A DNA stretch of 45,158 bases from Gammaproteobacteria bacterium UBA2955 (GTDB taxonomy: Bacteria > Pseudomonadota > Gammaproteobacteria > Pseudomonadales > Azotimanducaceae), in NCBI GenBank assembly GCA_002348825.1, contig DEBN01000010.1, positions 1 through 45,158 of the forward strand, written 5' to 3'. Below the pieces are notes generated by a model. That model worked only from the letters and a program-made list of their open reading frames with translations. It was not told the DNA's origin and did not search any database. Positions within the stretch are counted from its first letter, which is position 1. The number at the start of each line of letters is the position of its first letter. Both the position numbers and the translations under genes were made by a program. Shown one piece after another: positions 1 to 8,542 of the stretch.

Positions 1-773
1 TCAGCCTTATTCTGATGCTGTGTTTGTCGGTGCTGGCGTCGTTGTTTATTTATGCGAATTTCCAGTTGCGTCGCGCCCCCGATGGTTTCACCGTGAGCCA
101 TGGCGCGCTCAGTCGACGCGAGTTGACCGTCAGGCAACGACGTATCCAAACAGTTTTGATACAGCAAAATTGGATCGCCAGATTTTTCGCTCGATGTAAT
201 GTGAAATTTGAGCAAATCAGTCACGGTCAAAACGACGCGATCGGCGCACAAAAGTTGTTAGTGCCAGCGGTGACCATGACACAAGGTCGAAGCCTCGTAG
301 ACTCTGCACTCTATGTTCCCCACGCATCGATTTATGCCGATCTCTACAGTCCAGTGAGTATTTTGTACTTGCGTAAGCGCTTATATTGGTTGGCATTGAT
401 TTTTCTGACAGCGATGCCGGTGGCAGTGACGAATTTTTCTCAATGGGTCGTTTGGGTTTTCAGTGCTTTGATTTTGTGGCTAGGCTGGTTGGCTTACCGC
501 AGCTGGCGGATGTTAGGTGTAGCAGTACATAAAGATCATTTGATACTCCGCACCGGGCTCATAGGGCGTAGCTATGTGGTCGTGCCTTTGTCTAAGGTGC
601 AGCGCGTAAAGACCACGCAGACGCCGCTTATGCGGCGTCGTCGGGTAGCTCATTTACGTTTGGCATTGGCATCGAGAGTAGTTACTTTGCCCTACCTGCC
701 GCTACAAACTGCACAACATTTGGCAGATTATGCGTTATATCTGGTTGAGGTGCGTCCAAAGTCATGGATGTAG
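1..773 (+). CDS. PH-domain (bPH2, YdbT-like) membrane protein, 5' end outside window
   Basis: The reading frame is open from the first bases of the window, so the beginning of the gene lies upstream; the first visible ATG is at 15. The visible 250 or so residues resemble the C-terminal part of YdbT-type proteins: a basic bPH2 stretch (RRELTVRQRRIQTVLIQ), a pair of hydrophobic helices around residues 120-165 of the visible part, then a second PH-like stretch (LRTGLIGRSYVVVPLSKVQR). YdbT-family proteins are inner-membrane proteins of about 500 residues with repeated PH domains and no settled function. The gene ends 21 bases before the YdjM-type gene on the same strand. Family assignment is from sequence pattern only. 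Confidence 0.75.
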   Translation, partial: SLILMLCLSVLASLFIYANFQLRRAPDGFTVSHGALSRRELTVRQRRIQTVLIQQNWIARFFARCNVKFEQISHGQNDAIGAQKLLVPAVTMTQGRSLVDSALYVPHASIYADLYSPVSILYLRKRLYWLALIFLTAMPVAVTNFSQWVVWVFSALILWLGWLAYRSWRMLGVAVHKDHLILRTGLIGRSYVVVPLSKVQRVKTTQTPLMRRRRVAHLRLALASRVVTLPYLPLQTAQHLADYALYLVEVRPKSWM

Positions 774-794
774 CGATCATTCTTGAGGGTATTT

Positions 795-1805
795 ATGGAC
801 CCGGTTAGTCAGGGCGCTCTGGGCGCAGCACTCGCGACTGCAACGCAGGATCGCAGAAAGCAACTACTTACTGTGGCGTGGCTCGGAGCGCTTGCGGGTA
901 TGGCGCCTGACTTGGATGTGCTGATTCAGTCGGATACCGACCCGCTGTTGTTTCTCGAGTATCACCGCCAGTTCAGCCACGCCTTGGTGTTTATACCCGT
1001 TGGCGCATTGTTGGTGGCTGGGCCGCTCTACGTGTTCGCGCGTAAATCGTTGTCCTGGCGGTACACCTATCTTGCCTGTCTGGCCGGCTATGCTACCCAT
1101 GGCTTACTCGACGCCTGTACGTCCTACGGTACCCAATTGCTCTGGCCCTTTAGCGATGTGCGCATTGCTTGGAACAATTCGTCCATCGTCGATCCTTTGT
1201 TTACGCTGCCGTTGTTAGCCCTAGTGGTCGCTGCTGCAACGCTGGGAAAACGCATCTTAGGCATTGCAGCCATGGCTTGGGCGCTGGTTTATCTGGCGAC
1301 CGGCTGGGTGCAACAGGAGCGCGCGATGGCGATAGCCGAGATGCAGGCGCATGCGCGTGGCCACTCGCCCGAGCGACTGTCGGTAAAACCAAGCTTTGGC
1401 AATGTAATCCTGTTTAAGTCGATTTATGAAAATCAGGGCATTTATTATGTCGATGCGGTGCGTGTGGGTCTGACGACTCACTGGTGCAACGGTTCCAGCG
1501 TCGCTCGTTTCGATAAGACATTGAGTTTTTCCGAACTCGCGGCGGATAGCCAGCAAGCCCGTGATATAGAGCGCTTTCGCTGGTTTTCCGATGACTATTT
1601 GGCTCGGGACAAGTTCGGCAGGGTTATCGATATGCGCTACAGCATGGTGCCGGATTCCATCAATGCCATGTGGGGCATAACTGTGGACGTGACGAGGCCG
1701 AATGATCATGTTGGCTGGTGGGCCTCGCGCCAGTTGGGCTCTGAACAGCGCGCGCGTTTCTTCGATCTGTTGTTGGGGCGGGGTTGTCAGGAGGTGTCAA
1801 AGTGA
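795..1805 (+). CDS. YdjM-type membrane-bound metal-dependent hydrolase
   Basis: This 336-residue protein matches the YdjM (DUF457) family of integral membrane proteins annotated as metal-dependent hydrolases; the true substrate is unknown. Family hallmarks are visible: MAPDLD near residues 36-41, YHRQFSH near 56-62 and THGLLDACTSYG near 101-112, which together supply His and Asp residues for a metal site between hydrophobic helices (about residues 64-82, 92-105, 135-175). The C-terminal 150 residues are soluble. I chose the ATG at 795 over a TTG at 783 because a GAGGG ribosome-binding site lies just upstream of it and the protein then starts MDPVSQGALG, as is usual for the family. Its TGA overlaps the GTG of the next gene (GTGA), so the two are translationally coupled. 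Confidence 0.85.
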   Translation: MDPVSQGALGAALATATQDRRKQLLTVAWLGALAGMAPDLDVLIQSDTDPLLFLEYHRQFSHALVFIPVGALLVAGPLYVFARKSLSWRYTYLACLAGYATHGLLDACTSYGTQLLWPFSDVRIAWNNSSIVDPLFTLPLLALVVAAATLGKRILGIAAMAWALVYLATGWVQQERAMAIAEMQAHARGHSPERLSVKPSFGNVILFKSIYENQGIYYVDAVRVGLTTHWCNGSSVARFDKTLSFSELAADSQQARDIERFRWFSDDYLARDKFGRVIDMRYSMVPDSINAMWGITVDVTRPNDHVGWWASRQLGSEQRARFFDLLLGRGCQEVSK

Positions 1806-2299
1806 CGACAGGGAATAACGATTTGTTAAATACGGCAGCGGTTGTCGGCCCAGCGTTGATCAGTCGAGGGGACAGCATAACTGTGAGCGAAACGTCGACG
1901 GGTGGTCTAATCGGTGCCATGTTGCTGGCAGTGCCTGGCGCCTCTGCCTATTTCAAAGGTGCGACAGTGCCCTATTCATTCCCAAGCCGCAGAAAGTGGT
2001 TGGATATGAATCGCGACAGCGTCGCCGATCTCGAGCCGATGTCCGAAGCCATGGCCATGCGTTTTGCGCAGATTGCCCAAGCGCAATTGAACAGCACATG
2101 GGGTCTGGCGGAGCTTGGCATAGCAGGGCCCACGGGCGCACCGTACGGCGTGTCAGCGGGAACCAGCGTGATCGCGATTTCTGGACCGAACCCGCTTGCG
2201 ACCACGGTTATCACAGGTCATAACCGCCGGCAAAGCAATATGTGGCACTTTGCCGAAGCCGCGATTGCGTTGCTCGCGCGCGCGCTAGAACTGGACTAA
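1802..2299 (+). CDS. CinA C-terminal-type nicotinamide-nucleotide amidohydrolase (PncC-like)
   Basis: This stand-alone CinA C-terminal domain has 165 residues. The family deamidates nicotinamide mononucleotide to nicotinate mononucleotide in pyridine nucleotide recycling. Visible hallmarks are SETSTGGLIGAML (family form ESCTGG), VPGASAYFKGATVPYS and GIAGPTGAPYG. Cys in ESCTGG is replaced by Ser and the usual GIAGPTGG ends in Ala, so this is a somewhat divergent member and the activity is inferred. The start is the GTG at 1802: AGGAGG stands at 1789-1794 and the GTG overlaps the TGA of the YdjM-type gene. The N-terminal competence/damage-inducible CinA domain is absent. Confidence 0.8.
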   Translation: MTTGNNDLLNTAAVVGPALISRGDSITVSETSTGGLIGAMLLAVPGASAYFKGATVPYSFPSRRKWLDMNRDSVADLEPMSEAMAMRFAQIAQAQLNSTWGLAELGIAGPTGAPYGVSAGTSVIAISGPNPLATTVITGHNRRQSNMWHFAEAAIALLARALELD

Positions 2300-2337
2300 A
2301 GCCAGTATCGCGCGCAGTTGATATTCTCGATAGCGCC

Positions 2338-2374
2338 GGCCGCAGGTTAGGGGCATTAACGCCTGCCCGCGGCC
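2338..2374. terminator. Imperfect hairpin between convergent genes, possible terminator
   Basis: GGCCGCAGG at 2338-2346 can pair with CCTGC and GGCC at 2362-2374, leaving a CCGC bulge and a 15-base loop. It lies between the 3' ends of the cinA-type gene and the alcohol dehydrogenase gene, where a bidirectional terminator would be expected. There is no T-run on either side, so a classical intrinsic terminator is not demonstrated. Confidence 0.3.
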
Positions 2375-2485
2375 TGAGCGCATAATGAAGACGCGGTTCG
2401 ATGGTCTCAGATCGCGCCTCTGCCGGTACCGATAGTTTTAGCGGTTTCAATTCGGCTTAGGTCATGAATTCGCTAACCACTCGGG

Positions 2486-3583
2486 TCAATGATCGAATTC
2501 CAGGATAGCTCGGCCACTGATTTTCCCCTGTTCTAAGGCTTCAACGGCTTCATTGATCTGATCTATGGAGTATCGAGCGGTGACCATGGCATCTAGATTC
2601 AGGTCACCATTGCTTTGCCACTCTAGGAATTTGGGAAAGTCGTGGTCGGGCGCGCAAGACCCGCCGATACTGCCGACAAAACGCTTTTCGTTAATCAGTA
2701 CGTCGACGGCGTTCAGTTCTACGGGGGTGGTTGGTACTCCGACGAGTACCGCAGTGCCGCCCTCGCGAGCGCCGAAGTAGCCGCCGCGGCAAGCCGGCAC
2801 GATTTGCTCCATGGTTTGGCGAATACCGATACAGTCGAATGTGTAGTCAGCGCCCGAAATAGCTTGGCGTTGGATGTCAAATTGGTCGGGTTTGGTGGTG
2901 AGTGCATGAATTGCCGCAACAGGGTCCTCATTGCCCGCATTGATGCCATGGGTGGCACCGAACTGTTTCGCAAAAGCAAGTTTTTGGTCGTCAAGATCTA
3001 CCGCAATAATTGGATCAGCTCCGGCCATGCGGGCGCCAACCACCGCCGACAGGCCCACGCCGCCGACACCGAAAATCGCTACGCTCTCGCCTTTTTGCAC
3101 CTTTGCGGTGTTGATGACTGCGCCGGCGCCGGTCATGACGGCACAGCCAATTATGGCGGTCACGTCTTTGTCGACGTTGGGGTCGACTTTCACCACGTAT
3201 TGCTGGTCCGCAATGGTGTGATCTGCCCAGGTAAAAACGTTTTGTGACCTCGCAAGGCCCTCGCCGACCTCGAGTTGCGCCGCTATCGGCGGCTGGCTTT
3301 CGCTTTGGATATTGCGCGGTACCCAGGTCACCATGACCATGTCGCCAGGCACAACGTGTTTGACCGCGTTACCGACCTGAGTCACAACGCCTGTGGACTC
3401 GTGGCCCAAAATCACCGGGTTTTGGCGCGGCGCATGAATTTGATGCAATTGCGAGTGACAGATTCCAGAAGCAAACTGTTTAACCACAACTTGCTCGGGG
3501 CTCGGGTCCGGCAGCTCCAGCGTTTCGATTTTTAGTTCTGAACTGTGTTGTGGCAATACCACCACTCGAGCTCTTGTTGTCAT
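2486..3583 (-). CDS. Zinc-type alcohol dehydrogenase (MDR superfamily) without structural zinc cysteines
   Basis: A 365-residue medium-chain dehydrogenase expected to oxidise an alcohol or reduce an aldehyde with NAD(H). The catalytic zinc ligands are visible as Cys42 (SGICHSQLH), His61/Glu62 (LGHEST) and Cys147 (IGCAVMTGAG). The Rossmann motif GVGGVG is at about 172-177, followed by Asp196 (IIAVDLDD), which favours NAD over NADP. The four-cysteine structural zinc lobe of classical class I/III alcohol dehydrogenases, expected around residues 90-115, is missing; that stretch reads VPRNIQSESQPP. The start ATG at 3583 has AGGAGAG upstream and a TATAAAT-like element about 20 bases upstream. It is divergent from the glutathione S-transferase gene. 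Substrate unknown. Confidence 0.85.
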   Translation of the reverse strand: MTTRARVVVLPQHSSELKIETLELPDPSPEQVVVKQFASGICHSQLHQIHAPRQNPVILGHESTGVVTQVGNAVKHVVPGDMVMVTWVPRNIQSESQPPIAAQLEVGEGLARSQNVFTWADHTIADQQYVVKVDPNVDKDVTAIIGCAVMTGAGAVINTAKVQKGESVAIFGVGGVGLSAVVGARMAGADPIIAVDLDDQKLAFAKQFGATHGINAGNEDPVAAIHALTTKPDQFDIQRQAISGADYTFDCIGIRQTMEQIVPACRGGYFGAREGGTAVLVGVPTTPVELNAVDVLINEKRFVGSIGGSCAPDHDFPKFLEWQSNGDLNLDAMVTARYSIDQINEAVEALEQGKISGRAILEFDH

Positions 3584-3684
3584 TCGTGCTCTCCTATTTA
3601 TAGCGCGCTCATCATCCTAGTGCCTGTGACGAAGTTCAATGCTGTATGGTAGCCGTGTCACAAGCAAATTCTGAGGGCGACATT

Positions 3685-4293
3685 ATGAAGTTGTATGAAT
3701 CACCGTCTCCGAACGCGCGTCGCGTGCACATTTTTATGGCTGAAAAAGGTCTTGAATGTGAGCGGATCGAGGTCGACATCCGCGCTGCGGAAAATCTTTC
3801 CACAGAGTACCTGGCGAAGAACCCGGGTGGCCGGGTACCTATGTTGGAATTGCAGGACGGCACCTGCATCGGTGAGTCGGTGGCGATATGTCGTTATATG
3901 GAATCGTTGCAGCCGGAGGCGCCGTTGTTTGGGATGCCGGGGGTGGAGGCCGCAAAAGTGGAAATGTGGCAGCGCCGAGCAGAGATGAATTTTTTTCTCG
4001 AAGTGGCTGGTGCGTTTCGCAACATCACCGGTTTTTTTAAAGACCGTGAAACCTGCGTAGCGGAATGGGGTCGGGTATGCGCCGAGCGCGCGCCCAAAAT
4101 GCTCAGCATGTTTGATGAGCAACTGGAACGAACACCGTATTTGGCGGGTGATAATTTTTCCATAGCCGACATAACACTGGTGGTAGCGTTGGACTTTGCA
4201 CGCATGGTTAAAGTGGTCGAGGTACCGGATCTGCCTAGCATCGAGCGCTGGTACGGTGACGTTAGTGCGCGCAGCAGCTTTGCCGCCAGCTAG
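3685..4293 (+). CDS. Glutathione S-transferase family protein
   Basis: This 202-residue cytosolic protein has the two-domain GST layout. The N-terminal thioredoxin-like domain begins MKLYESPSPNARRVHIF and contains the cis-Pro loop NPGGRVPMLEL (about 53-63) and the glutathione-contacting GESVAICRYM (about 70-80). The all-alpha C-terminal domain has the N-capping motif NFSIADITLVVALDF near 160. The ATG at 3685 is preceded by GAGGGCG and starts directly at the first beta strand; an in-frame ATG at 3646 would add 13 residues foreign to the family. The likely role is conjugation of glutathione to, or isomerisation or peroxide reduction of, an unknown electrophile. The stop is only 3 bases from the stop of the convergent HMG-CoA reductase/mevalonate kinase gene. 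Confidence 0.88.
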   Translation: MKLYESPSPNARRVHIFMAEKGLECERIEVDIRAAENLSTEYLAKNPGGRVPMLELQDGTCIGESVAICRYMESLQPEAPLFGMPGVEAAKVEMWQRRAEMNFFLEVAGAFRNITGFFKDRETCVAEWGRVCAERAPKMLSMFDEQLERTPYLAGDNFSIADITLVVALDFARMVKVVEVPDLPSIERWYGDVSARSSFAAS

Positions 4294-4296
4294 CGA

Positions 4297-6579
4297 TCAG
4301 TCTAAGGTCACGCTCAGCGTTTTGTAGCCGGCGGCCTGCATTGCACCGCGCACACGCTCGCTGCTGTCCGGACATAAAGCGACCATGGAGCCGCCGCCGC
4401 CGCCGCCGGTTAGTTTGGCTCCGACGGCGCCGTTGGTACGGGCGATATGAATCAAGTCCTCGAGTTTTGGCGTCGATAATTGCAATGCATTCAGGTAGCC
4501 GTGACAGAGGTTCATGAGTTCCCCGATCTCTTGCAGCTGGCCGTTTTGCAAGGCCGTTTGAGCAGACTGCGTAAGTGCTCCGATCTGGTCGAAGATGGCT
4601 TCATAGCGATCGGGGTATTGCTGCCACGATCGACGTACCTGCGCCACGGTTTCGGCAGTTAGACTTTCTTTACCGGTCATCCCGATCACCAGATCCAGAG
4701 ACTGCCCGAGATTCAAGGTTTCGAACTTTGATTCATTGTTTTGGCGCTGGTAAAACAAGGGTGTGCCATAGGTTGCGACCGTGTTGTCGACCCCGGACGC
4801 CTGACCATGAGCAGCTTGTTCGCACTCGAATGCCAGAGCGTTGATTTGTGCTTCAGGTAGCGCTAACTCATAGGTTCGGTTTAACGCGCGAACGATCGCA
4901 ACCGCCAGCGCGGAAGAACCACCCAGACCCATAGCGCGGGGCACGTTGGGGAAAACCTCGATGGTCATGTGCTCGTCACTGAGGCCCATTTGTTTAATGA
5001 GATTAGCCATGATCCCTGCGATCCCAGGCGTGGTAGCGTTCACTTTTTGTTCTAGTCCCCAACGCGGAATAACGACGTTGATGCCGTTACCGCTGCTCAC
5101 GGGCTCTTTGCGTACCGCTGCCTCGACCGCGAGGGGAATGGGCAGGGCGATGGCGGGTCGTCCGTAAACCACGGCGTGTTCGCCGAGCAAAATGATCTTG
5201 CCGCAGGCGGACTCGCGTTCGGAAGTTTCCGGTCGTACGATCTGACGCGCTAGATTTTTGGCGATCTCTTGAGCCTTCCACACCTTGATCTCACCGGTTT
5301 CGATCAAACCCTCGACCACCGCTTCAAAGTGCTCCTCGGTGACGCCTGCCGTGCTGGCTACGCTGCGTGCGTGGAGGTTCATATGATTTTGGGTAATGCC
5401 ATTGGTGGCCAATGAACGCAGGGCGGCAAAATTTTGCGCCAGCCCCACCACGGCCATTACCCCCGCAAGCTCCGAGGCATCGGGCGAGCCCAACAACCGA
5501 TGATTGATGCGTACGCTTGGATTGGTTTCTAACGAGCCGCCGACGGTTCCCACTTTCAGCGGAATATTGATTTCCCCCACCAGCGCACCGGATTCGTCTT
5601 TGCGCCAAACGGTTAGGGCCTTGTAGCGGCCACTGCGCGCAGCGTAGGCGTGGGCGGCAGCTTCGATGGCGCGCCAGTCGTTACCGGTTGCCAGTGCCAC
5701 AGCATCGACGCCATTCATAATGCCTTTGTTGTGGGTGGCGGCACGATAGGGGTCTGCTAGCGCCAGGTCGTTGGCCAATACAATGCCGTCTCGCACTTGT
5801 TCACCACTGTAACCCTTGCCCTCGAGATTTTTGATGGGAATGAGCACTCGCGCGCGGGCGATGGCCCGATCGGTCAAGTTCGAAAGAATTCGCAAAAACA
5901 CTTTGCCATGGGTCAGGGTCTCGACCAAGGAGGCGACGCCTTCACACATGGTATTGACCAGATTTGCGCCCATGGCGTCACGCGTATCCACCAGCAGATG
6001 CATGACCACCATTTGACGACCGTCATGTTCAGCTTGGTGGTGATAAACCTCGATATCTATCGCGCCGCCGCCGCGCGCCACCATCTTTGGATGCAGACTG
6101 TTGGCAAGCGAAAGAATGTCGGATTTACGCTCCATCAGGGCCTGCATCGCAGCCTCTGGATCGCCCTCGATTACCGATTGAACCTGGCCAATTAGAATCG
6201 GTGTAACGGGTTCGCAGGCGAAGCCGCCGCTTAGGCGCGCAAGGCGCGCGGCACCAGATAAACCGGCGACTATGGACGGTTCCTCTACAACCAGTGGAAT
6301 AACGTAGTCGCGATTATTTATCAAAAAATTCAGCGCTACGCCCATGGGCAGACCAAACACGCCCACTACGTTTTCGATCATCTTGTCTGCAACGTTCACC
6401 TGCAGTTGATGATTAGCCGATACCAGCTGGTGCACGTCATCGCTGTTGAGAAGGCCGCGTTGGTGTAGCGCGGCGATTCGCTCGCCCACAGGCATCCGAA
6501 AAAAGTTTGCGATTCGCGAAGAACCGGTTTCCAGATCGGACGATGCAGAATTGGGATTACTGGGCGAGTCTGACGCCAT
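4297..6579 (-). CDS. mvaA-mvk: Fused HMG-CoA reductase (class II) - mevalonate kinase
   Basis: A single 760-residue frame joins two successive mevalonate pathway enzymes. Residues about 20-447 are a class II HMG-CoA reductase (about 428 residues, normal family length): EEPSIVAG with Glu100, DTRDAMGANLVNTM at 199-211, THNKGIMNGVDAV with Lys285, ATGNDWRA with Asp301 and NHMNLHAR with His399 give the catalytic Glu, Lys, Asp and His. Residues about 455-760 are a GHMP-fold mevalonate kinase: KIILLGEHAVVYGRPA at 461-476, the ATP loop MGLGGSSAL at 550-558, catalytic Asp598 in SGVDNT, and motif 3 LTGGGGGGS at 723-731. The linker is short (about 448-456) and no frameshift or stop separates the halves. 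It would turn HMG-CoA into mevalonate and then mevalonate 5-phosphate. The ATG overlaps the end of the phosphomevalonate kinase gene by 23 bases. Confidence 0.95.
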   Translation of the reverse strand: MASDSPSNPNSASSDLETGSSRIANFFRMPVGERIAALHQRGLLNSDDVHQLVSANHQLQVNVADKMIENVVGVFGLPMGVALNFLINNRDYVIPLVVEEPSIVAGLSGAARLARLSGGFACEPVTPILIGQVQSVIEGDPEAAMQALMERKSDILSLANSLHPKMVARGGGAIDIEVYHHQAEHDGRQMVVMHLLVDTRDAMGANLVNTMCEGVASLVETLTHGKVFLRILSNLTDRAIARARVLIPIKNLEGKGYSGEQVRDGIVLANDLALADPYRAATHNKGIMNGVDAVALATGNDWRAIEAAAHAYAARSGRYKALTVWRKDESGALVGEINIPLKVGTVGGSLETNPSVRINHRLLGSPDASELAGVMAVVGLAQNFAALRSLATNGITQNHMNLHARSVASTAGVTEEHFEAVVEGLIETGEIKVWKAQEIAKNLARQIVRPETSERESACGKIILLGEHAVVYGRPAIALPIPLAVEAAVRKEPVSSGNGINVVIPRWGLEQKVNATTPGIAGIMANLIKQMGLSDEHMTIEVFPNVPRAMGLGGSSALAVAIVRALNRTYELALPEAQINALAFECEQAAHGQASGVDNTVATYGTPLFYQRQNNESKFETLNLGQSLDLVIGMTGKESLTAETVAQVRRSWQQYPDRYEAIFDQIGALTQSAQTALQNGQLQEIGELMNLCHGYLNALQLSTPKLEDLIHIARTNGAVGAKLTGGGGGGSMVALCPDSSERVRGAMQAAGYKTLSVTLD

Positions 6580-7543
6580 GTTGATCCGTCTCCAATTTGG
6601 GGCAATAAAATCCGGCAGCTGTGGCTGCCATGCGAAAATCTTCGAGAACGTCGGTCCCTTGGGTCAGGTCGGCAAAAGCAATGCCAATGTCGCCGCCGCC
6701 TGCGCCACAGGGTTTGTAAACAAGCCCGAAAGCGGTGGCGATTTTAACCAACTCCTCGTGCTCTGCGGAAAATATTTTCAATTCCGCAGCTTTATCTAGA
6801 TCCATTAGAGCCCGTTGATAAGCGCCGAGTAGGGTCAAGTTGGGGGTATTACAGAGATCGTTGCTGAGTTCACTCAGTCGCCTAAGTGGCTTGAGATCCG
6901 CCTGTCTGCGCCACTCATCAAAGTGGGCAATGTGATCGGTGGTTGCGGCACTGGTACCGCTCCATACAACTTGCCAACCTAACTTTTGGGGCCATGGTAA
7001 TACGGCGGCTGCGGCGTTTTGAAAGCGAATCACACCGCCTGACCAACAGCTCGCAACATCCAAACCGCTGCCTTTGCCGCCTTGCCAATTGCGGTGAATG
7101 TCGAGTGCCTCCCGCACGGTGGCCTGTCGTTGCAGTCGTTGGGCCAAAGCGACGTAGGTCGCGGTGCATGCAGCTGCCGATGAGCCCAAACCGAGTTTAT
7201 TGCCCCGATGGAAAAAGGCTGCCGTATCGGTCCGTACTTGCGTCGGCTCCAGGGCGCTATCCTTCAAGGAGCGGTAGCCCCAATGTTCCAGCGCCGTTGC
7301 TGTAAAGCCTGCACTGGCGTCTTTGGGTAACTCGTTACCTGCATGACGACTGGGTTCGCAATTAAAGCCCGCGCTACTAAAGTGCCAGTTGCTGTCCTGA
7401 CTCTGAGAAACTTCGACAGATGCATAAGCGTTCACAGCCATCACCGCTGCGGGCGCCCCTGTCAGCACCGCGTACTCGCCGAATAAAACTACTTTGCCGG
7501 GCGCTACTACTCGCAAGGTGTCGCTGATTTTTTGTTCAGTCAT
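6557..7543 (-). CDS. mvaK2: Phosphomevalonate kinase (GHMP family)
   Basis: A 328-residue GHMP kinase expected to convert mevalonate 5-phosphate to the 5-diphosphate. Visible are the N-terminal VAPGKVVLFGEYAVLTGAPA, the phosphate-binding NKLGLGSSAAACTATY, the phosphomevalonate kinase type GGKGSGLDVASCWSGG and the C-terminal CGAGGGDIGIAF. I chose the ATG at 7543 (MTEQKISDTL) because the upstream 64 codons of the open frame lie inside mvaD and have no family resemblance. The start ATGACTGA overlaps the mvaD stop by 8 bases, and the 3' end overlaps the reductase/kinase fusion by 23 bases, so the three genes form one translationally coupled unit. Confidence 0.92.
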   Translation of the reverse strand: MTEQKISDTLRVVAPGKVVLFGEYAVLTGAPAAVMAVNAYASVEVSQSQDSNWHFSSAGFNCEPSRHAGNELPKDASAGFTATALEHWGYRSLKDSALEPTQVRTDTAAFFHRGNKLGLGSSAAACTATYVALAQRLQRQATVREALDIHRNWQGGKGSGLDVASCWSGGVIRFQNAAAAVLPWPQKLGWQVVWSGTSAATTDHIAHFDEWRRQADLKPLRRLSELSNDLCNTPNLTLLGAYQRALMDLDKAAELKIFSAEHEELVKIATAFGLVYKPCGAGGGDIGIAFADLTQGTDVLEDFRMAATAAGFYCPKLETDQHGVRLAQ

Positions 7544-8474
7544 CGATGACCCGAGCACCGTCACCCAGCGGGCAGTGCAGGATTTCAAGTACTCCGGGCA
7601 CGTCTGATAAAGCTTGCGCGACCGCGGCGCGGCTCTCAGGCAGGCATACGGCCTTAATCTGGGGCCCGGCGTCGACGGTGAAAAAAACCGCTTCACCCTG
7701 ACTTCGCAGTTCACGAATGCGGTCCATGCACGCAACGCTGGCTGGGGTCCAATAGCTCAGCGCTGGGCGGCTGGTCAGCATCAGGCTGTGCATCTTCAAA
7801 CAACTGAGTTCGGCGACCGCCGCAAGTTTTTCGAAGTCCCGCTCGGCAATGGCAACCGAGGCCTCAGCGTAGTCGCTGTCAGCGCTGTGCAACCACTGAT
7901 TATAAAACGGCGACGTTGCACGACTGCGCTCCATCCCCTCGGTCGAGCTCACATGTTTGGGTCCATGGCGGGTAATGGCTATCACCACCTCAAGGGGCCA
8001 GTGCTGCGCAGGCGCCAAACACTGCGCGTGCCAATCTGGTGGCACCAAGGCAACAAAGCCGCCGCATATAGAACGCGCCGCGCTGGCAGAACCCCGGCGC
8101 GCCCATTCAGAGCGAAGTGCTGAGTCCATTCCCAGTTTGCAATGCGCGTTGATGCCAGTGACCAGGGCAGCGAACCCGGCGGCGCTCGAAGCGAGGCCTG
8201 CGCTGGTCGGAAAATTATTGGTGCTGTCGACGCGCAATGGCGGCAGATTGAAGCGCGCTGTCATGGCTGCGATTAAAGTGCCGACCTTTTGATCATCTAC
8301 CTGTTCGCCGTTTAATCGAAATTGATAACTCTCGCTGTCGCTGATTGTCGTAACCGCGCTCAATTCGGAGAGTGTGATAGACAGATTTGGCGTGGCCGGA
8401 ATATTCCCGACTTTGTCCCGCTTGCCCCAATATTTTACAAGGGCAATATTTGGGTGCGCGAGCGCCCGGGTCAT
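7536..8474 (-). CDS. mvaD: Diphosphomevalonate decarboxylase
   Basis: A 312-residue GHMP-family enzyme that would decarboxylate mevalonate 5-diphosphate to isopentenyl diphosphate with ATP. Hallmarks are AHPNIALVKYWGKRD near the N-terminus, the phosphate-binding PTSAGLASSAAGFAAL, GSASAARSICGGF (family form GSGSACRS) and the C-terminal FFTVDAGPQIKAVC, which holds the conserved Asp. The pathway position is supported by the two downstream overlapping genes for the preceding steps. The start at 8474 is the only ATG in frame before the family-conserved N-terminus; I see no strong ribosome-binding site. The amidase gene ends 68 bases upstream on the same strand, so it may share a transcript. Confidence 0.93.
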   Translation of the reverse strand: MTRALAHPNIALVKYWGKRDKVGNIPATPNLSITLSELSAVTTISDSESYQFRLNGEQVDDQKVGTLIAAMTARFNLPPLRVDSTNNFPTSAGLASSAAGFAALVTGINAHCKLGMDSALRSEWARRGSASAARSICGGFVALVPPDWHAQCLAPAQHWPLEVVIAITRHGPKHVSSTEGMERSRATSPFYNQWLHSADSDYAEASVAIAERDFEKLAAVAELSCLKMHSLMLTSRPALSYWTPASVACMDRIRELRSQGEAVFFTVDAGPQIKAVCLPESRAAVAQALSDVPGVLEILHCPLGDGARVIDD

Positions 8475-8542
8475 CGTAAGTAAATCGTCTTTGCTGTTAG
8501 GCGTGCTAACGTTGTCGTCATTGTGTTGGCCGGTTGTAGTTG

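Noticed and set aside
2642..3247. A 200-codon plus-strand frame opposite the alcohol dehydrogenase gene
   Set aside because: It is antisense to a well supported gene, has no family features and is explained by codon bias of the opposite strand.
6580..7735. Long start of phosphomevalonate kinase at 7735
   Set aside because: The extra residues lie inside mvaD and do not resemble the family; the ATG at 7543 begins directly before the conserved N-terminus.
7614..8123. A 169-codon plus-strand frame opposite mvaD
   Set aside because: Antisense to a gene with intact diphosphomevalonate decarboxylase motifs; rich in Arg/Cys as is usual for shadow frames.
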